From: Chitinophagaceae bacterium
GTDB taxonomy: Bacteria; Bacteroidota; Bacteroidia; Chitinophagales; Chitinophagaceae
Reading direction: 5' to 3'
DNA: 64,000 bases
NCBI GenBank assembly: GCA_022843585.1
Contig: JALHNJ010000006.1
Span: 62,001 to 126,000 of the forward strand
Position numbers and translations under genes: made by a program. Shown one piece after another: positions 41,830 to 50,896 of this stretch. The notes beneath the pieces were generated by a model. That model saw only the letters and a list, made by a program, of their open reading frames with translations, was not told the DNA's origin and made no database searches. Within the stretch, counting starts at the first letter, position 1. Each line of letters starts with the position of its first letter.

Positions 41830-42000
41830 ATGACCGGAAAAGAATTAAATAAATTGGAATTACCAGAACTGGAGGAATTGCTTTCCAAGAGAATTAACGA
41901 CCTTCAAAATTCGTTGGCGGAAAAGGATAAAGAGCAGATCAACAATTGCAATAACGATATTCTTGAAATAAAAAAACTTATACGTTTACGGAACTTATAA
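41830..42000 (+). CDS. Small coiled-coil-like protein, function unknown
   Basis: A 56-residue protein from the ATG at 41830 (MTGKELNKLELPELEELLSKRIND...). It is almost entirely helical with heptad-like Leu spacing, and so probably a short coiled coil. The frame is open further upstream with an ATG at 41773 that would give 75 residues; the later start gives the more coherent helix. Rightward, with two hairpins following its stop before the tRNA-Ser gene. Confidence 0.55.
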   Translation: MTGKELNKLELPELEELLSKRINDLQNSLAEKDKEQINNCNNDILEIKKLIRLRNL

Positions 42001-42033
42001 GCTTAAGAAAAATAGTTCAAAATTTTTAAGCTA

Positions 42034-42072
42034 TCAGAGATCCTGGATTTTTCATACCTGCATGATCTCTGA
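42034..42072. repeat. Hairpin between the small coiled-coil gene and tRNA-Ser
   Basis: TCAGAGATC (42034-42042) and GATCTCTGA (42064-42072) form a 9-bp perfect stem around a 21-base loop. A second weaker stem (AGCTT/AAGCT, about 41999-42032) precedes it. Neither has a T-run. Function unknown. Confidence 0.6.
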
Positions 42073-42100
42073 ATATTTGATTACTTACATTTCATCTAAA

Positions 42101-42130
42101 AATAAATCCCGCCTATTGGCAGGATTTATT
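42101..42130 (-). terminator. Bidirectional hairpin terminator next to tRNA-Ser
   Basis: AATAAATCCcGCC TATT GGCaGGATTTATT: a 12-bp stem interrupted by one C/A mismatch. It starts 6 bases beyond the tRNA 3' end. T-rich tracts flank both sides, so it can end the leftward tRNA transcript and stop rightward transcription from the small gene. Confidence 0.8.
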
Positions 42131-42135
42131 TTTTT

Positions 42136-42225
<90 letters not shown>

Positions 42226-42353
42226 TACCTTTAAAAATTTAGTCCGTGCTAGTAGAACTAAACCCTGTTTCTCAACAGGGGAGCAAAAATAAAGATTACA
42301 GGCAAGAAATCCCAAAAAACAATGTGCTAATTCAACATTAACCAATAAAACAA

Positions 42354-42383
42354 ATCCCAAATTCTGGTAAAAGAATTTGGGAT
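42354..42383 (-). terminator. Hairpin terminator after dnaA
   Basis: ATCCCAAATTCT GGTAAA AGAATTTGGGAT: a 12-bp perfect stem, 26 bases past the dnaA stop on the reverse strand and followed there by TTGTTTTATT. A second small stem, CCCTGTT TCTC AACAGGG at 42263-42280, lies between it and the tRNA. Confidence 0.78.
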
Positions 42384-42409
42384 ATAATATTTTACGGAAT
42401 TTAATATTC

Positions 42410-43843
42410 CTACATAGCGGCAAGCTGTACTTTCTGCTGAAGCTCCAACACATTCTCTCTAAAAACGCCATCCGTATCCATCAGATCCTTTACGGTTTGG
42501 CAGGAGTGTATCACTGTGGTATGGTCTCTTCCTCCAAAATGCTCCCCGATAGTTTTTAATGAGTTTTTTGTAAAGGCTTTAGCCAGATACATAGTAATCT
42601 GTCTTGCCTGTACAATCTCTCTCTTGCGGGTTTTTTGCAGGAGTTTGTCATACGACACATCAAAGTACTCACAAACCATTTTTTGAATGGTATCAATAGT
42701 GATTTCTTTGCTGGATGATTTTACAAAATTGCGTAACACTTTCTTTGCTAAGTCTAAGTCGATTTCTCTCCTATTAAGCGAAGATTGTGCCAACAGTGAT
42801 ATTAAAGCACCCTCTAATTCTCTTACGTTATTACTAATATTATAGGCGATATATTTCACTACTTCCTTAGGCATTTCTAACCCGTCATTCTTCATCTTCT
42901 TTTCCAATATCTCAATACGGGTATCATATTCCGGCACTTGCAGGTCAGCACTCAACCCCCAGCGGAAACGGCTCAATAATCTTTCCTGCACACCATCCAG
43001 ATCTTTTGGCGACTTATCTGATGTAAGGATCAATTGTTTATGCGACTGATGTAAGTGATTGAAAATGGCGAAGAAAGCATCCTGCGATTTTTCTGCTTTA
43101 GCAAAAAACTGCACATCGTCAATTATCAATACATCAATTAATTGGTAAAAATGGATAAAGTCATTGATCGCATTATTACGACTATGGTCCATAAACTGGT
43201 TGATAAACTTCTCAGAACTTACATACAACACCACTTTATTAGGATGTGCTCTTTTAACTTCATTTCCGATGGCCTGCGCAAGGTGAGTTTTACCCAACCC
43301 TACACCACCATATATAACTAATGGATTAAAGGAGTTGGTTCCAGGTTTCTCTGCCACCGTTTTTCCAGCTCTGCGGGCCACCCTGTTACAATCGCCTTCA
43401 ATAAATGCTTCGAATGTATAGATGTGATTAAGCTGCGGGTCAATCTGCATCTTCTTCAGACCCGGTATTACGAACGGATTCTTTACAGGATTATTTATGA
43501 CTAATGGAAAATCCATTTCGTTGTTTGAAAAAGTTTTAAAACCTTGTCCGCTTACATCCATGGTAACAGGTTTGTTCTTGCTGTTACCACTGTCCACCAT
43601 GATGCGGTATTCAAGGCGGGCATCTTTACCTAACTCTCTCTTTAATGTCTTCGCTAATAAATTTACGTAATGTTCTTCAAGGTATTCGAAAAAGAATTGG
43701 CTGGGAACTTGTATAACTAAAACATTGTTCTTTAGTGATACAGGATGTATTGGTTCAAACCAGGTTTTGTAATGCTGCCACTCAACAATATCCTTGATGA
43801 TCTTTAAACAATTGGTCCAGATTTTTTCAGCATTTTTCTCCAT
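42410..43843 (-). CDS. dnaA: Chromosomal replication initiator DnaA
   Basis: A 477-residue complete DnaA. Domain I is at the N-terminus (IWTNCLKIIKDIVEWQHYKTWF), followed by a linker domain II. The AAA+ domain III has Walker A GGVGLGKTHLAQAIG, Walker B VLIIDDVQFF, the sensor segment LILTSDKSPKDL and the arginine-finger region LLSRFRWGLSADL. Domain IV carries the DnaA-box-binding signature GGRDHTTVIHSC. It opens the origin and starts replication; ATP-bound form is active. Gene order is not the textbook dnaA-dnaN: the neighbours are tRNA-Ser downstream and a metallophosphatase gene upstream. The 137 bases upstream (43844-43980) show no cluster of TTATCCACA boxes. Confidence 0.97.
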   Translation of the reverse strand: MEKNAEKIWTNCLKIIKDIVEWQHYKTWFEPIHPVSLKNNVLVIQVPSQFFFEYLEEHYVNLLAKTLKRELGKDARLEYRIMVDSGNSKNKPVTMDVSGQGFKTFSNNEMDFPLVINNPVKNPFVIPGLKKMQIDPQLNHIYTFEAFIEGDCNRVARRAGKTVAEKPGTNSFNPLVIYGGVGLGKTHLAQAIGNEVKRAHPNKVVLYVSSEKFINQFMDHSRNNAINDFIHFYQLIDVLIIDDVQFFAKAEKSQDAFFAIFNHLHQSHKQLILTSDKSPKDLDGVQERLLSRFRWGLSADLQVPEYDTRIEILEKKMKNDGLEMPKEVVKYIAYNISNNVRELEGALISLLAQSSLNRREIDLDLAKKVLRNFVKSSSKEITIDTIQKMVCEYFDVSYDKLLQKTRKREIVQARQITMYLAKAFTKNSLKTIGEHFGGRDHTTVIHSCQTVKDLMDTDGVFRENVLELQQKVQLAAM

Positions 43844-43980
43844 CAGATTAGTAAGCAGTTTATCTCGTGTTAACTATAGTTGTTCGTCTCAATTTGTCCA
43901 AAAAAAATCTTCACACAATGTCAATAAAAAAAGTTGGACAGGATGGCGAATATCACCATTTCTTTTATAAAAAAAAATTT

Positions 43981-44919
43981 TTATCCACCTGTTTTTTGTG
44001 AAACAGAAATAGTGTGTGATTTTGCTAATTTTTTGCCTGAAAATTTGGAAAATTCAAAATCAAGCCTACCTAAAATTATTCCCGCAAAACCCACCTGGTT
44101 TACTATAACGTCGTCTCCCTTTTTATTCTTATATTGAATTGGATCATCCAAAAAAGTATGTGTGTGGCCGCCAATGATCAGGTCGATATTTTCTGTTTCT
44201 TTTGCCAGTACTTCATCACTTACCAAATTGCTTTCTTTATACTTATTGCCAAGATGTGATAAGCAAATTACCATATCACAATCTTCATATTTTTTCAACC
44301 GATCAGCAACTTCGTTTGCTTTTGGAAGCGGGTTTAAATATTTGGTAGCACCAAACAAACTATCCGGTATTAAACCCTTTCCTTCAATACCTATTCCAAA
44401 CACACCAATTTTAAGTTTGCCTTTTTTAAAAACTTTATATGGCTGTGTTTTATTTTCCATTGGGGTGTTGGTAAAATCATAATTAGCTACTAACATCGGA
44501 AACTTTGCATGCCTGGTTAATTGCGTCGCTAAATTTTCCATGCCCGCATCAAAATCATGATTACCAATGGTACAGGCATCATAACCCAGATTTGTCATGG
44601 CTTTAATTTCAGGCTCTCCTTTATATATATTAAAGTAAGGAGTACCTTGAAAAATATCTCCGGCATCAAACAACAAAACATGCTCTTCTTCACTTCTTAT
44701 TTTATTGATCAAACCAGCTCTTCCTGCAATGCCCCCGAGCCCCTGGTTGCGACCACCATCCATAGGAAAAGGCTCTAAGCGGCTATGTGTATCATTGGTA
44801 TGTAAAATGGTCAATTTTAGAGGGTTGAAATACTCTGCTGCTTTTAAAACTGATGGACCAGCCATAATGGCTCCTGCAGATAGGGCAGCCTGTTGTATAA
44901 ACTTCTTTCTATTCAGCAT
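43981..44919 (-). CDS. 5'-nucleotidase metallophosphatase domain protein (catalytic half)
   Basis: A 312-residue exported protein holding only the N-terminal catalytic domain of the UshA/5'-nucleotidase family. Its signal is LNRKKFIQQAALSAGAIMAG, Tat-like in layout but with Arg-Lys in place of Arg-Arg. The dimetal motifs are all present: HTNDTHSRLEP, LFDAGDIFQGTPYF, TIGNHDFDAG, CLSHLG and IIGGHTHTF. It would remove phosphate from nucleotides or related compounds outside the inner membrane. The substrate-binding C-terminal domain is encoded by the gene immediately upstream (overlap of 11 bases), so the usual single protein is split in two. The two parts presumably meet after export. Confidence 0.92.
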   Translation of the reverse strand: MLNRKKFIQQAALSAGAIMAGPSVLKAAEYFNPLKLTILHTNDTHSRLEPFPMDGGRNQGLGGIAGRAGLINKIRSEEEHVLLFDAGDIFQGTPYFNIYKGEPEIKAMTNLGYDACTIGNHDFDAGMENLATQLTRHAKFPMLVANYDFTNTPMENKTQPYKVFKKGKLKIGVFGIGIEGKGLIPDSLFGATKYLNPLPKANEVADRLKKYEDCDMVICLSHLGNKYKESNLVSDEVLAKETENIDLIIGGHTHTFLDDPIQYKNKKGDDVIVNQVGFAGIILGRLDFEFSKFSGKKLAKSHTISVSQKTGG

Positions 44920-45661
44920 TTGTTACCCTTTTTTCAATGTTTGCACTAATATTTTTTCCCTGATTTTTCAGTTTTTTGATATAGTCTAAAATTGCATCCC
45001 GCATTAAATAGCCATTTGATATCTGTGGTATAGTTCTAAGCATATCCGCATTATCACCGCCATTCGCTAAGAAATCAGAATTAGCCACTGTATAAACAGC
45101 ATTAGGATCAAGTGCCTTTCCGCCAATTATTACGTTTATTGCTTTTTTATTTTTTATCTGCATGGTCATTCCTGCAACTGGCCAGCCTCCTCTTTCAGCA
45201 GCTATGTTCAAAAACTCTTGCAGCGCACTGCCTTTTACTTTTTGAAGTATTAAAACATTATCAAACGGCATCAATTCAAATATTTTTCCGGTGGTTACAT
45301 TTCCTGCTGCAAGCTGTGTTAAACGAATACCACCATAATTCACTATTGCCACATCTACTTTCGTATTATATTGTTCTGCCGCCATCGTAATAAAAGCATC
45401 CACCATAAAATTACCCAGCGTACCCTCAGGTTGTTTCTTATCCATACTAACCGTAGCTACTCCTACCACATCATTCATTGTTTTGTTTACATTCTCGCTA
45501 TACGGTTCTAAGAAATTCAACTGCGAAGAATCCGGCTGCTCCGTTGGAGTAATTCTGTATGTTTTGTATTGTAGTGTTTGGCTTTGATAAATAGTGTTGC
45601 AGGAAAGTGCAGCACTAATAAAAACAACGACAAGCAGTAGAAAAGGGGGATTTTTTTTCAT
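44909..45661 (-). CDS. 5'-nucleotidase C-terminal-domain lipoprotein (substrate-binding half)
   Basis: A 250-residue protein started at the ATG at 45661 (MKKNPPFLLLVVVFISAALSC); the frame opens 16 codons earlier without a better signal. It is lipidated by its SAALSC box. The body matches the 5'-nucleotidase C-terminal domain: EGTLGNFMVDAFITMA, VDVAIVNYGGIRLTQLAAGNVTTGKIFELMPFDN, LVxLxVKGSALQEFL-type segment, VYTVANSDFLANGGDNADML. It lacks the metallophosphatase domain, which follows on the next gene with an 11-base overlap. The lipid anchor may hold the two-chain enzyme at a membrane. First gene of the pair. Confidence 0.9.
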   Translation of the reverse strand: MKKNPPFLLLVVVFISAALSCNTIYQSQTLQYKTYRITPTEQPDSSQLNFLEPYSENVNKTMNDVVGVATVSMDKKQPEGTLGNFMVDAFITMAAEQYNTKVDVAIVNYGGIRLTQLAAGNVTTGKIFELMPFDNVLILQKVKGSALQEFLNIAAERGGWPVAGMTMQIKNKKAINVIIGGKALDPNAVYTVANSDFLANGGDNADMLRTIPQISNGYLMRDAILDYIKKLKNQGKNISANIEKRVTNAE

Positions 45662-45795
45662 AACCAATGGGCTTGTTTGAAGGTATAAAATATTTAATAC
45701 CCAGAACAAAGAATTTAAAAATTATTCCATGTTTTTTATCTGCATCTTTGCATCAGCCTTTATGTCATAAATTTTCAGGATAAAACCCTGACACT

Positions 45796-47355
45796 ATGCA
45801 AAAAATTATTTCCCTCAAACTGCTTCCTTCTGAAGCAGCTAACCAAGCAATCGTAAAAAAATATCTTGCGCAAGCAGAAGCTGTTAGCACAGACGCTGTT
45901 ACAGGTTATCATATTTTAAAACAGTCTATAGATGCCAGGGGCAGACAGCCATGGATCAATCTTTCACTGAAAGCATTTATCAACGAACCGTTTCAAAATA
46001 GGGAATTTACTCATTTGCATTTTCAGGATATAAGCAAAGCAGAACGAACAGTTATTATTATCGGTGCAGGACCTGCTGGTTTGTTTGCGGCATTACAATT
46101 AATAGAAAGCGGCATAAAACCAATTTTGCTGGAAAGAGGAAAAGATGTAAGGGCCAGAAGGAGAGATTTGGCAATACTAAATAAAGAAGGTGAAGTAAAC
46201 CCCGAAAGTAATTATTGTTTTGGCGAAGGTGGGGCTGGTACTTACAGTGATGGCAAATTGTATACAAGAAGCAGCAAAAGAGGCGATATAAATCGTATAC
46301 TCAGTTTGTTTGTGCAGTTTGGTGCAGAAGAACAGATACTGTATGAGGCACATCCGCATATCGGTACCAATAAATTGCCTCATATCATTACCGCTATGCG
46401 TAAACAGATACTCGACTGCGGTGGTGAATACTTATTTGAAAAAAAAGTATCAGACTTTATTATTAAAGACAGTGAAATGAAGGGTGTAAAAACTGCTGAT
46501 GGCAACAGCTTTGAGGCTGATGCCGTGATATTGGCAACCGGCCACTCTGCAAGGGATATCTTTCAGTTACTGGCTGCAAAAAATATTTTGATTGAACCAA
46601 AGCCTTTTGCACTGGGAGTAAGAGTTGAGCATCCGCAATCCTTAATAGACAGTTCGCAATACCATTGTGATGTAAGAGGAGATTTCTTACCTCCTGCAGC
46701 CTACAGCTGGGTGCAGCAGGTAGATGGCAAAGGTGTTTTTTCTTTTTGCATGTGCCCCGGTGGAATAATAGCACCAGCCGCCACAGCTCCCCGAGAGCTG
46801 GTAGTGAATGGCTGGAGTCCTTCTAAACGTAATAACCCGTATGCCAATAGCGGCATTGTGGTTTCCGTGGAAGAAAAAGATTGGCAGGTTCACAAAAAGC
46901 ATGGTGTATTGGCTGGAATGTTTTTTCAGCAAGATGTAGAACGGAAGGCTTTTGAAGCTGGTGGAGGCAAGTTTGTTGCACCGGCTCAACGTTTGGTTGA
47001 TTTTGCTTCGGGCAAGCTATCATCATCCCTTCCAGCCTGCTCCTATTTACCGGGACTTCATTCAACATCATTAAAGGAAGTACTTCCCCCATTCATTTAC
47101 AGAAGCCTGCAGGAAGGTTTTAAGGAATATGGCAAAAAAATGAAAGGATACTTTACCAATGATGCAGTGGTTGTGGCTACAGAGTCGAGAACCTCCTCGC
47201 CTGTTCGAATTCCAAGAGATGCAGCAACTTTGCAACATCCTCAAATAAAAAACCTATACCCTAGTGGCGAAGGCGCAGGCTATGCAGGTGGCATTGTAAG
47301 TGCTGCTATGGATGGAGAAAGGGTAGCTAATATGATTGCTCTGAAAGTTGTGTAA
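45796..47355 (+). CDS. COG2509-type FAD-dependent oxidoreductase
   Basis: A 519-residue cytoplasmic flavoprotein. A short N-terminal domain of about 80 residues (KLLPSEAANQAIVKKYLAQA, GYHILKQSIDARGRQPWINLSLKAF) precedes the FAD-binding Rossmann motif VIIIGAGPAGLFAALQLIESG and ERGKDVRARRRD. Further family marks are NYCFGEGGAGTYSDGKLYTR, VILATGHSARDIF, FALGVRVEHPQ, FSFCMCPGGIIAPAAT and NLYPSGEGAGYAGGI. The uncharacterised FAD dehydrogenase family (COG2509) is widespread; its substrate is unknown. Its stop codon directly touches the stop codon of the convergent next gene. Confidence 0.88.
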   Translation: MQKIISLKLLPSEAANQAIVKKYLAQAEAVSTDAVTGYHILKQSIDARGRQPWINLSLKAFINEPFQNREFTHLHFQDISKAERTVIIIGAGPAGLFAALQLIESGIKPILLERGKDVRARRRDLAILNKEGEVNPESNYCFGEGGAGTYSDGKLYTRSSKRGDINRILSLFVQFGAEEQILYEAHPHIGTNKLPHIITAMRKQILDCGGEYLFEKKVSDFIIKDSEMKGVKTADGNSFEADAVILATGHSARDIFQLLAAKNILIEPKPFALGVRVEHPQSLIDSSQYHCDVRGDFLPPAAYSWVQQVDGKGVFSFCMCPGGIIAPAATAPRELVVNGWSPSKRNNPYANSGIVVSVEEKDWQVHKKHGVLAGMFFQQDVERKAFEAGGGKFVAPAQRLVDFASGKLSSSLPACSYLPGLHSTSLKEVLPPFIYRSLQEGFKEYGKKMKGYFTNDAVVVATESRTSSPVRIPRDAATLQHPQIKNLYPSGEGAGYAGGIVSAAMDGERVANMIALKVV

Positions 47356-48345
47356 TTATTGAGCTGCCTGTTTTCGGGAAAGAAGAAGCTTCTTTTCAAT
47401 CAGTTGATTCTTTTGCCATGCTTTATACTCTTCCTTAAATGCTGCTTTATCTTTCTTTTCATAAGGTTGAGCAAGAAGAAAAGATAATTCAGGCTTCCCG
47501 GCATCTACCCATGCTGTGTACCAAAAATCGGCGATCATCTTTGCAGAGTTTAGTAATTGATCATTGATGGTTTGCCCCAATAGTTTGCTATATGATTTGG
47601 CAAAAGCTGAAGTAAACGATTTTACTTCTTTGCCTCGCCGAATTTGTGTTCTGAATTTTGTTGTATCCACAAACTGTTTTGTGGCTTCAATTTCTTTTCC
47701 AAAAACATCAGGCAATAGTTTATGTGCCCGTCTGATACAATCCCAAACGGCCTGTTCAGGTTCAGACAAATACTTTGCTTTATGATTACTATACAAGTTA
47801 TACTGCTCAATTTCAATTTCCGGCACCATGCTCTCCCATAAACTGTGCAGGCCATGCTGATTGGTTAGTTGTCCATCATAATTAAGAGAAGTGTGCAACG
47901 GTACATTTGCATCGCCAATATAATGTGCCAGATCAGCAGCATAAAACAGTATGCTGTCTTTATTGCGGGATCGAAATGCATCTGTTAACTTGTTTTTCAT
48001 CGTTATTATATGGTATGGAACATAGCCATACTTCAATAAACTGTCAGCAGTAAAAATCTTTTCCGCATCATTCCATTTAAAAGGCATTTTCCAGGCGGCC
48101 GAATCGCCAAATGCTTCCAGGTCTATAAAATGTTTGGTGGCTTCCGTTGAATCCTGGCTACGGCGCTGATCAGGCCGTCCTGCATTTTCTACCAGGTAAC
48201 TCATGTTCTTATAAAAGAATGGCTGCATAGGCTTCGGTAGTTCATACACTGCCAACTGGTGAATAGTACGATGAACCAAAAAACCCCAACTACTAAAAAA
48301 AACAACCATTAACAAAATGAGAGCCTGTAAAAAAATTCTGCGCAT
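47356..48345 (-). CDS. S1/P1 nuclease / zinc phospholipase C-fold secreted protein
   Basis: A 329-residue protein with an N-terminal signal/anchor (MRRIFLQALILLMVVFFSS). Cleavage before Trp20 would expose the N-terminal Trp that ligates zinc in this fold (WGFLVHRTIHQLA). Other metal ligands are HFIDLE, LLKYGYVPYHI, AADLAHYIGDANVPLHTS and HGLHSLWE, giving the trinuclear zinc set of S1/P1 nucleases and phospholipase C. It may be a periplasmic nuclease or phosphodiesterase; the sequence does not separate these. The last 60 residues are Lys-rich and outside the core. Divergent from the ABC transporter genes. Confidence 0.84.
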   Translation of the reverse strand: MRRIFLQALILLMVVFFSSWGFLVHRTIHQLAVYELPKPMQPFFYKNMSYLVENAGRPDQRRSQDSTEATKHFIDLEAFGDSAAWKMPFKWNDAEKIFTADSLLKYGYVPYHIITMKNKLTDAFRSRNKDSILFYAADLAHYIGDANVPLHTSLNYDGQLTNQHGLHSLWESMVPEIEIEQYNLYSNHKAKYLSEPEQAVWDCIRRAHKLLPDVFGKEIEATKQFVDTTKFRTQIRRGKEVKSFTSAFAKSYSKLLGQTINDQLLNSAKMIADFWYTAWVDAGKPELSFLLAQPYEKKDKAAFKEEYKAWQKNQLIEKKLLLSRKQAAQ

Positions 48346-48458
48346 ATTATCGGTTTATATATCTTCTGTAAAGGTGGCCAAAAAAAGTCACTCACAAACC
48401 ACTCTTTACTTCTTGTACCCGTGCAGTTTACGGTAATATTCCCACCATTCGCCGAATT

Positions 48459-48491
48459 TTTGAAGCTATCCCGTTAGGACAACTATTTTTG
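48459..48491 (+). promoter_or_regulatory. Promoter of the ABC exporter genes (Bacteroidota type)
   Basis: TTTG at 48459-48462 and TATTTTTG at 48484-48491, separated by 21 bases, match the Bacteroidota -33/-7 consensus TTTG...TAnnTTTG. The ATG of the ATPase gene is 17 bases further on, leaving a very short leader. Confidence 0.65.
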
Positions 48492-48508
48492 CCTTTCAAT
48501 TAAACAAT

Positions 48509-49438
48509 ATGACCTTACTGGAACTGCAAAATCTAAAGAAATATTTCGCCACCCAAAAAGCAGTAGATGATATAAGCCTTACCGTAGAACGGGGGCAAAT
48601 ATTCGGTTTACTGGGACCAAACGGCGCTGGTAAAACTACTCTTATCCGAATGATAACCGGTATCTTCTACCCGGATGAAGGCCAGATTATTTTCGATGGG
48701 AAAAAATTTGATCCTATTAATGATGTGGGTCATATTGGTTATATGCCAGAAGAAAGAGGATTGTACAAGAAAATGAAGATCGGCGAACAGGCCATGTACC
48801 TTGCCCAATTAAAAGGATTGAGCAAGGCCGATGCGTTGAAAAAGATCAAACAATGGTTCATCAAATTTGAAATGGAAAGCTGGTGGAGTAAAAAAGTAGA
48901 AGATCTTTCAAAAGGAATGTCGCAAAAACTACAATTTGTTACTACTGTTTTGCATGAACCTAAATTAATAATACTGGATGAGCCTTTCAGCGGATTGGAT
49001 CCCGTAAACAGTAATTTAATAAAGGATGAAATTTTCAACCTCGCAAAAAATGGTGCAACTATCATTTTCAGTACTCACCGTATGGAGCAGGTAGAAGAAA
49101 TATGTGACCATATTGCCTTAGTTAACAAAGGCAAAAAAATATTAGACGGAACAGTGAAGCAGGTTAAGCAAGAATTTAAAGAAAACCTCTATAGTGTTGG
49201 TATAGAACAGGAGCTTTCTTCTATAACCGGAGTTACGCCGTTTGAAATAGTTGGCCAAAAAAATGGTTTACATATTCTGAAAATAAATGAAGGCAGTACT
49301 CCCAACGATGTGTTACAATATTTACTTAATCAAAGAGCTACTATTCATTCTTTCAACGAAATTCTTCCTTCGCTAAATGATATTTTCATAAAACTGGTAG
49401 AAGGAACACCAGCTGCCCGTCAGTTTCAAAAAATATAA
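48509..49438 (+). CDS. ABC transporter ATP-binding protein (ABC-2 / NatA-like)
   Basis: A 309-residue ABC ATPase. Walker A is LLGPNGAGKTTLIRM, Q-loop region GYMPEERGLYKKM, signature VEDLSKGMSQKLQF (LSKGM in place of LSGGQ, usual for the NatA/DrrA group), Walker B KLIILDEPFSGLDP, and switch His in IIFSTHRMEQ. A C-terminal regulatory extension of about 90 residues follows. It powers the membrane protein encoded 23 bases downstream. NatA-type systems export sodium, drugs or other small compounds; the cargo here is unknown. Confidence 0.94.
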   Translation: MTLLELQNLKKYFATQKAVDDISLTVERGQIFGLLGPNGAGKTTLIRMITGIFYPDEGQIIFDGKKFDPINDVGHIGYMPEERGLYKKMKIGEQAMYLAQLKGLSKADALKKIKQWFIKFEMESWWSKKVEDLSKGMSQKLQFVTTVLHEPKLIILDEPFSGLDPVNSNLIKDEIFNLAKNGATIIFSTHRMEQVEEICDHIALVNKGKKILDGTVKQVKQEFKENLYSVGIEQELSSITGVTPFEIVGQKNGLHILKINEGSTPNDVLQYLLNQRATIHSFNEILPSLNDIFIKLVEGTPAARQFQKI

Positions 49439-49461
49439 CCACCAACGCAAAAAAAATTGAT

Positions 49462-50739
49462 ATGAAAAAAATCTGGCTCATTATAAAACGAGAATACCTG
49501 ACAAGGGTTCGAAAAAAAACATTTATTATTTCCACGCTGCTTTTCCCCATTCTATGGATAGCACTTATTTTTGGTATGGGTTACATAGCTAAAGAAAGTA
49601 TACAAAATCTAAAAATAGCAGTAATTGACAATTCCGGCTATTTTTCGAAAGAGCGGCTTAATAAACAAAATGCAATTGATAATAGCTCGACCTTAATACC
49701 AGAAACTAAAAATGCAGATAAAATAATAGCTGATTATAAGTCGAATGGATATGACGGATACATTGTAATTCCGGCTATGAGTTGGAAAACCGGTACCGAT
49801 AGTTTGCAATTAAAATCCAATAAATCATACGGCAGTTCTTCAACCGTAACGGTTGAGGCCAAACTCAATCGCATTTGGAATGAAATAAAGAACGACTCTT
49901 TACAAATCGATGTTGAAAAACAACAAATTCTGGCAGCTAGTCGTATTACACTTAAGTCAACAAATATAGACGATGAAAAAGCCGATGTAAAAACCGCAGA
50001 AGGCATTGGCTATGTCAGTGGGTTACTTATTTACCTAATACTTCTTATTTATGGCTCCCAGGTAATGATGGGAGTAATGGAAGAAAAAACAAACCGTATT
50101 GCAGAAGTGATCGTCTCATCGGTTAAACCTTTTCAAATGATGCTGGGTAAAATACTTGGTATTGGCTTAGTAGCCTTAACACAGTTTTTTTTATGGATAA
50201 CATTTGTGATTATTATATACAATGTTGCTAAGGTTTCAGGCAGCGGTGGTGGGATGGCTAACCAGTTGATAGGGGCTATGCAAGCTATGTTCGGTAGTGT
50301 GAATGTGCCCTTGATCTTATTTTGCTTTGGATTTTATTTTCTCGCCGGCTTTTTCTTTTATGCGTCTTTATATGGAGCCATCGGCAGTGCTGTAAACGAA
50401 GATATGCGGGAGGCACAATCCTTAAGTTTTCCAATTACCATGTTGGTTATAATTTCCATTGCGTTGATGACTCCGGCAATTGCCAATCCTACTAGTCCGA
50501 TTGCTATATGGGCCAGCATCATTCCAATTAGCTCACCAATTGTTATGATGGCCCGGATTCCATTTGGTGTACCCAATACCGTTCCCTGGTGGCAGTTAGG
50601 TTTATCAATGGCATTATTAGTACTGAGTTTCATTGTTACGGTTTGGTTTGCTGGCAAAATATACCGTACGGGTATATTAATGTATGGTAAAAAGCCAAGC
50701 TGGAAAGAGATGCTTAAATGGGCTTTCAGAAAGAACTAA
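49462..50739 (+). CDS. ABC-2 type permease (NatB-like)
   Basis: A 425-residue inner-membrane permease. One helix sits at the N-terminus (TFIISTLLFPILWIALIFGMGYIA), followed by a large extracytoplasmic domain (about residues 45-185) and five or six helices clustered in the C-terminal half (GYVSGLLIYLILLIYGSQVMMGVMEEKTNRIAEVIVSSVKPFQMMLGKILGIGLVA). The EEKTNRIAEVIVSS loop is the coupling region typical of ABC-2/NatB permeases. Co-transcribed with the ATPase upstream; a strong terminator closes the unit 17 bases after the stop. Confidence 0.93.
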   Translation: MKKIWLIIKREYLTRVRKKTFIISTLLFPILWIALIFGMGYIAKESIQNLKIAVIDNSGYFSKERLNKQNAIDNSSTLIPETKNADKIIADYKSNGYDGYIVIPAMSWKTGTDSLQLKSNKSYGSSSTVTVEAKLNRIWNEIKNDSLQIDVEKQQILAASRITLKSTNIDDEKADVKTAEGIGYVSGLLIYLILLIYGSQVMMGVMEEKTNRIAEVIVSSVKPFQMMLGKILGIGLVALTQFFLWITFVIIIYNVAKVSGSGGGMANQLIGAMQAMFGSVNVPLILFCFGFYFLAGFFFYASLYGAIGSAVNEDMREAQSLSFPITMLVIISIALMTPAIANPTSPIAIWASIIPISSPIVMMARIPFGVPNTVPWWQLGLSMALLVLSFIVTVWFAGKIYRTGILMYGKKPSWKEMLKWAFRKN

Positions 50740-50755
50740 TTGATTTGTAAATAGT

Positions 50756-50789
50756 AAAAGCCATCCTGTAAAAGCAGGGTGGCTTTTTT
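50756..50789 (+). terminator. Intrinsic terminator after the ABC permease
   Basis: AAAAGCCATCCTG TAAAAG CAGGGTGGCTTTT: a 13-bp stem with one T-G wobble pair, followed by more T (TTTTTT in total). Confidence 0.87.
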
Positions 50790-50896
50790 GTTAAAATTTT
50801 CTTTTTATACCATTGAAAGTTGCTTAATACGAAATCAATCGTATATTTGATACGAAATATTTCGTGAATCAACTCTTACTATTAAAAATTAAACGC

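Noticed and set aside
43981-43989. DnaA-box-like TTATCCACC near dnaA
   Set aside because: A single imperfect box overlapping the stop codon of the phosphatase gene; no cluster of boxes or AT-rich unwinding element with it, so no origin is called.
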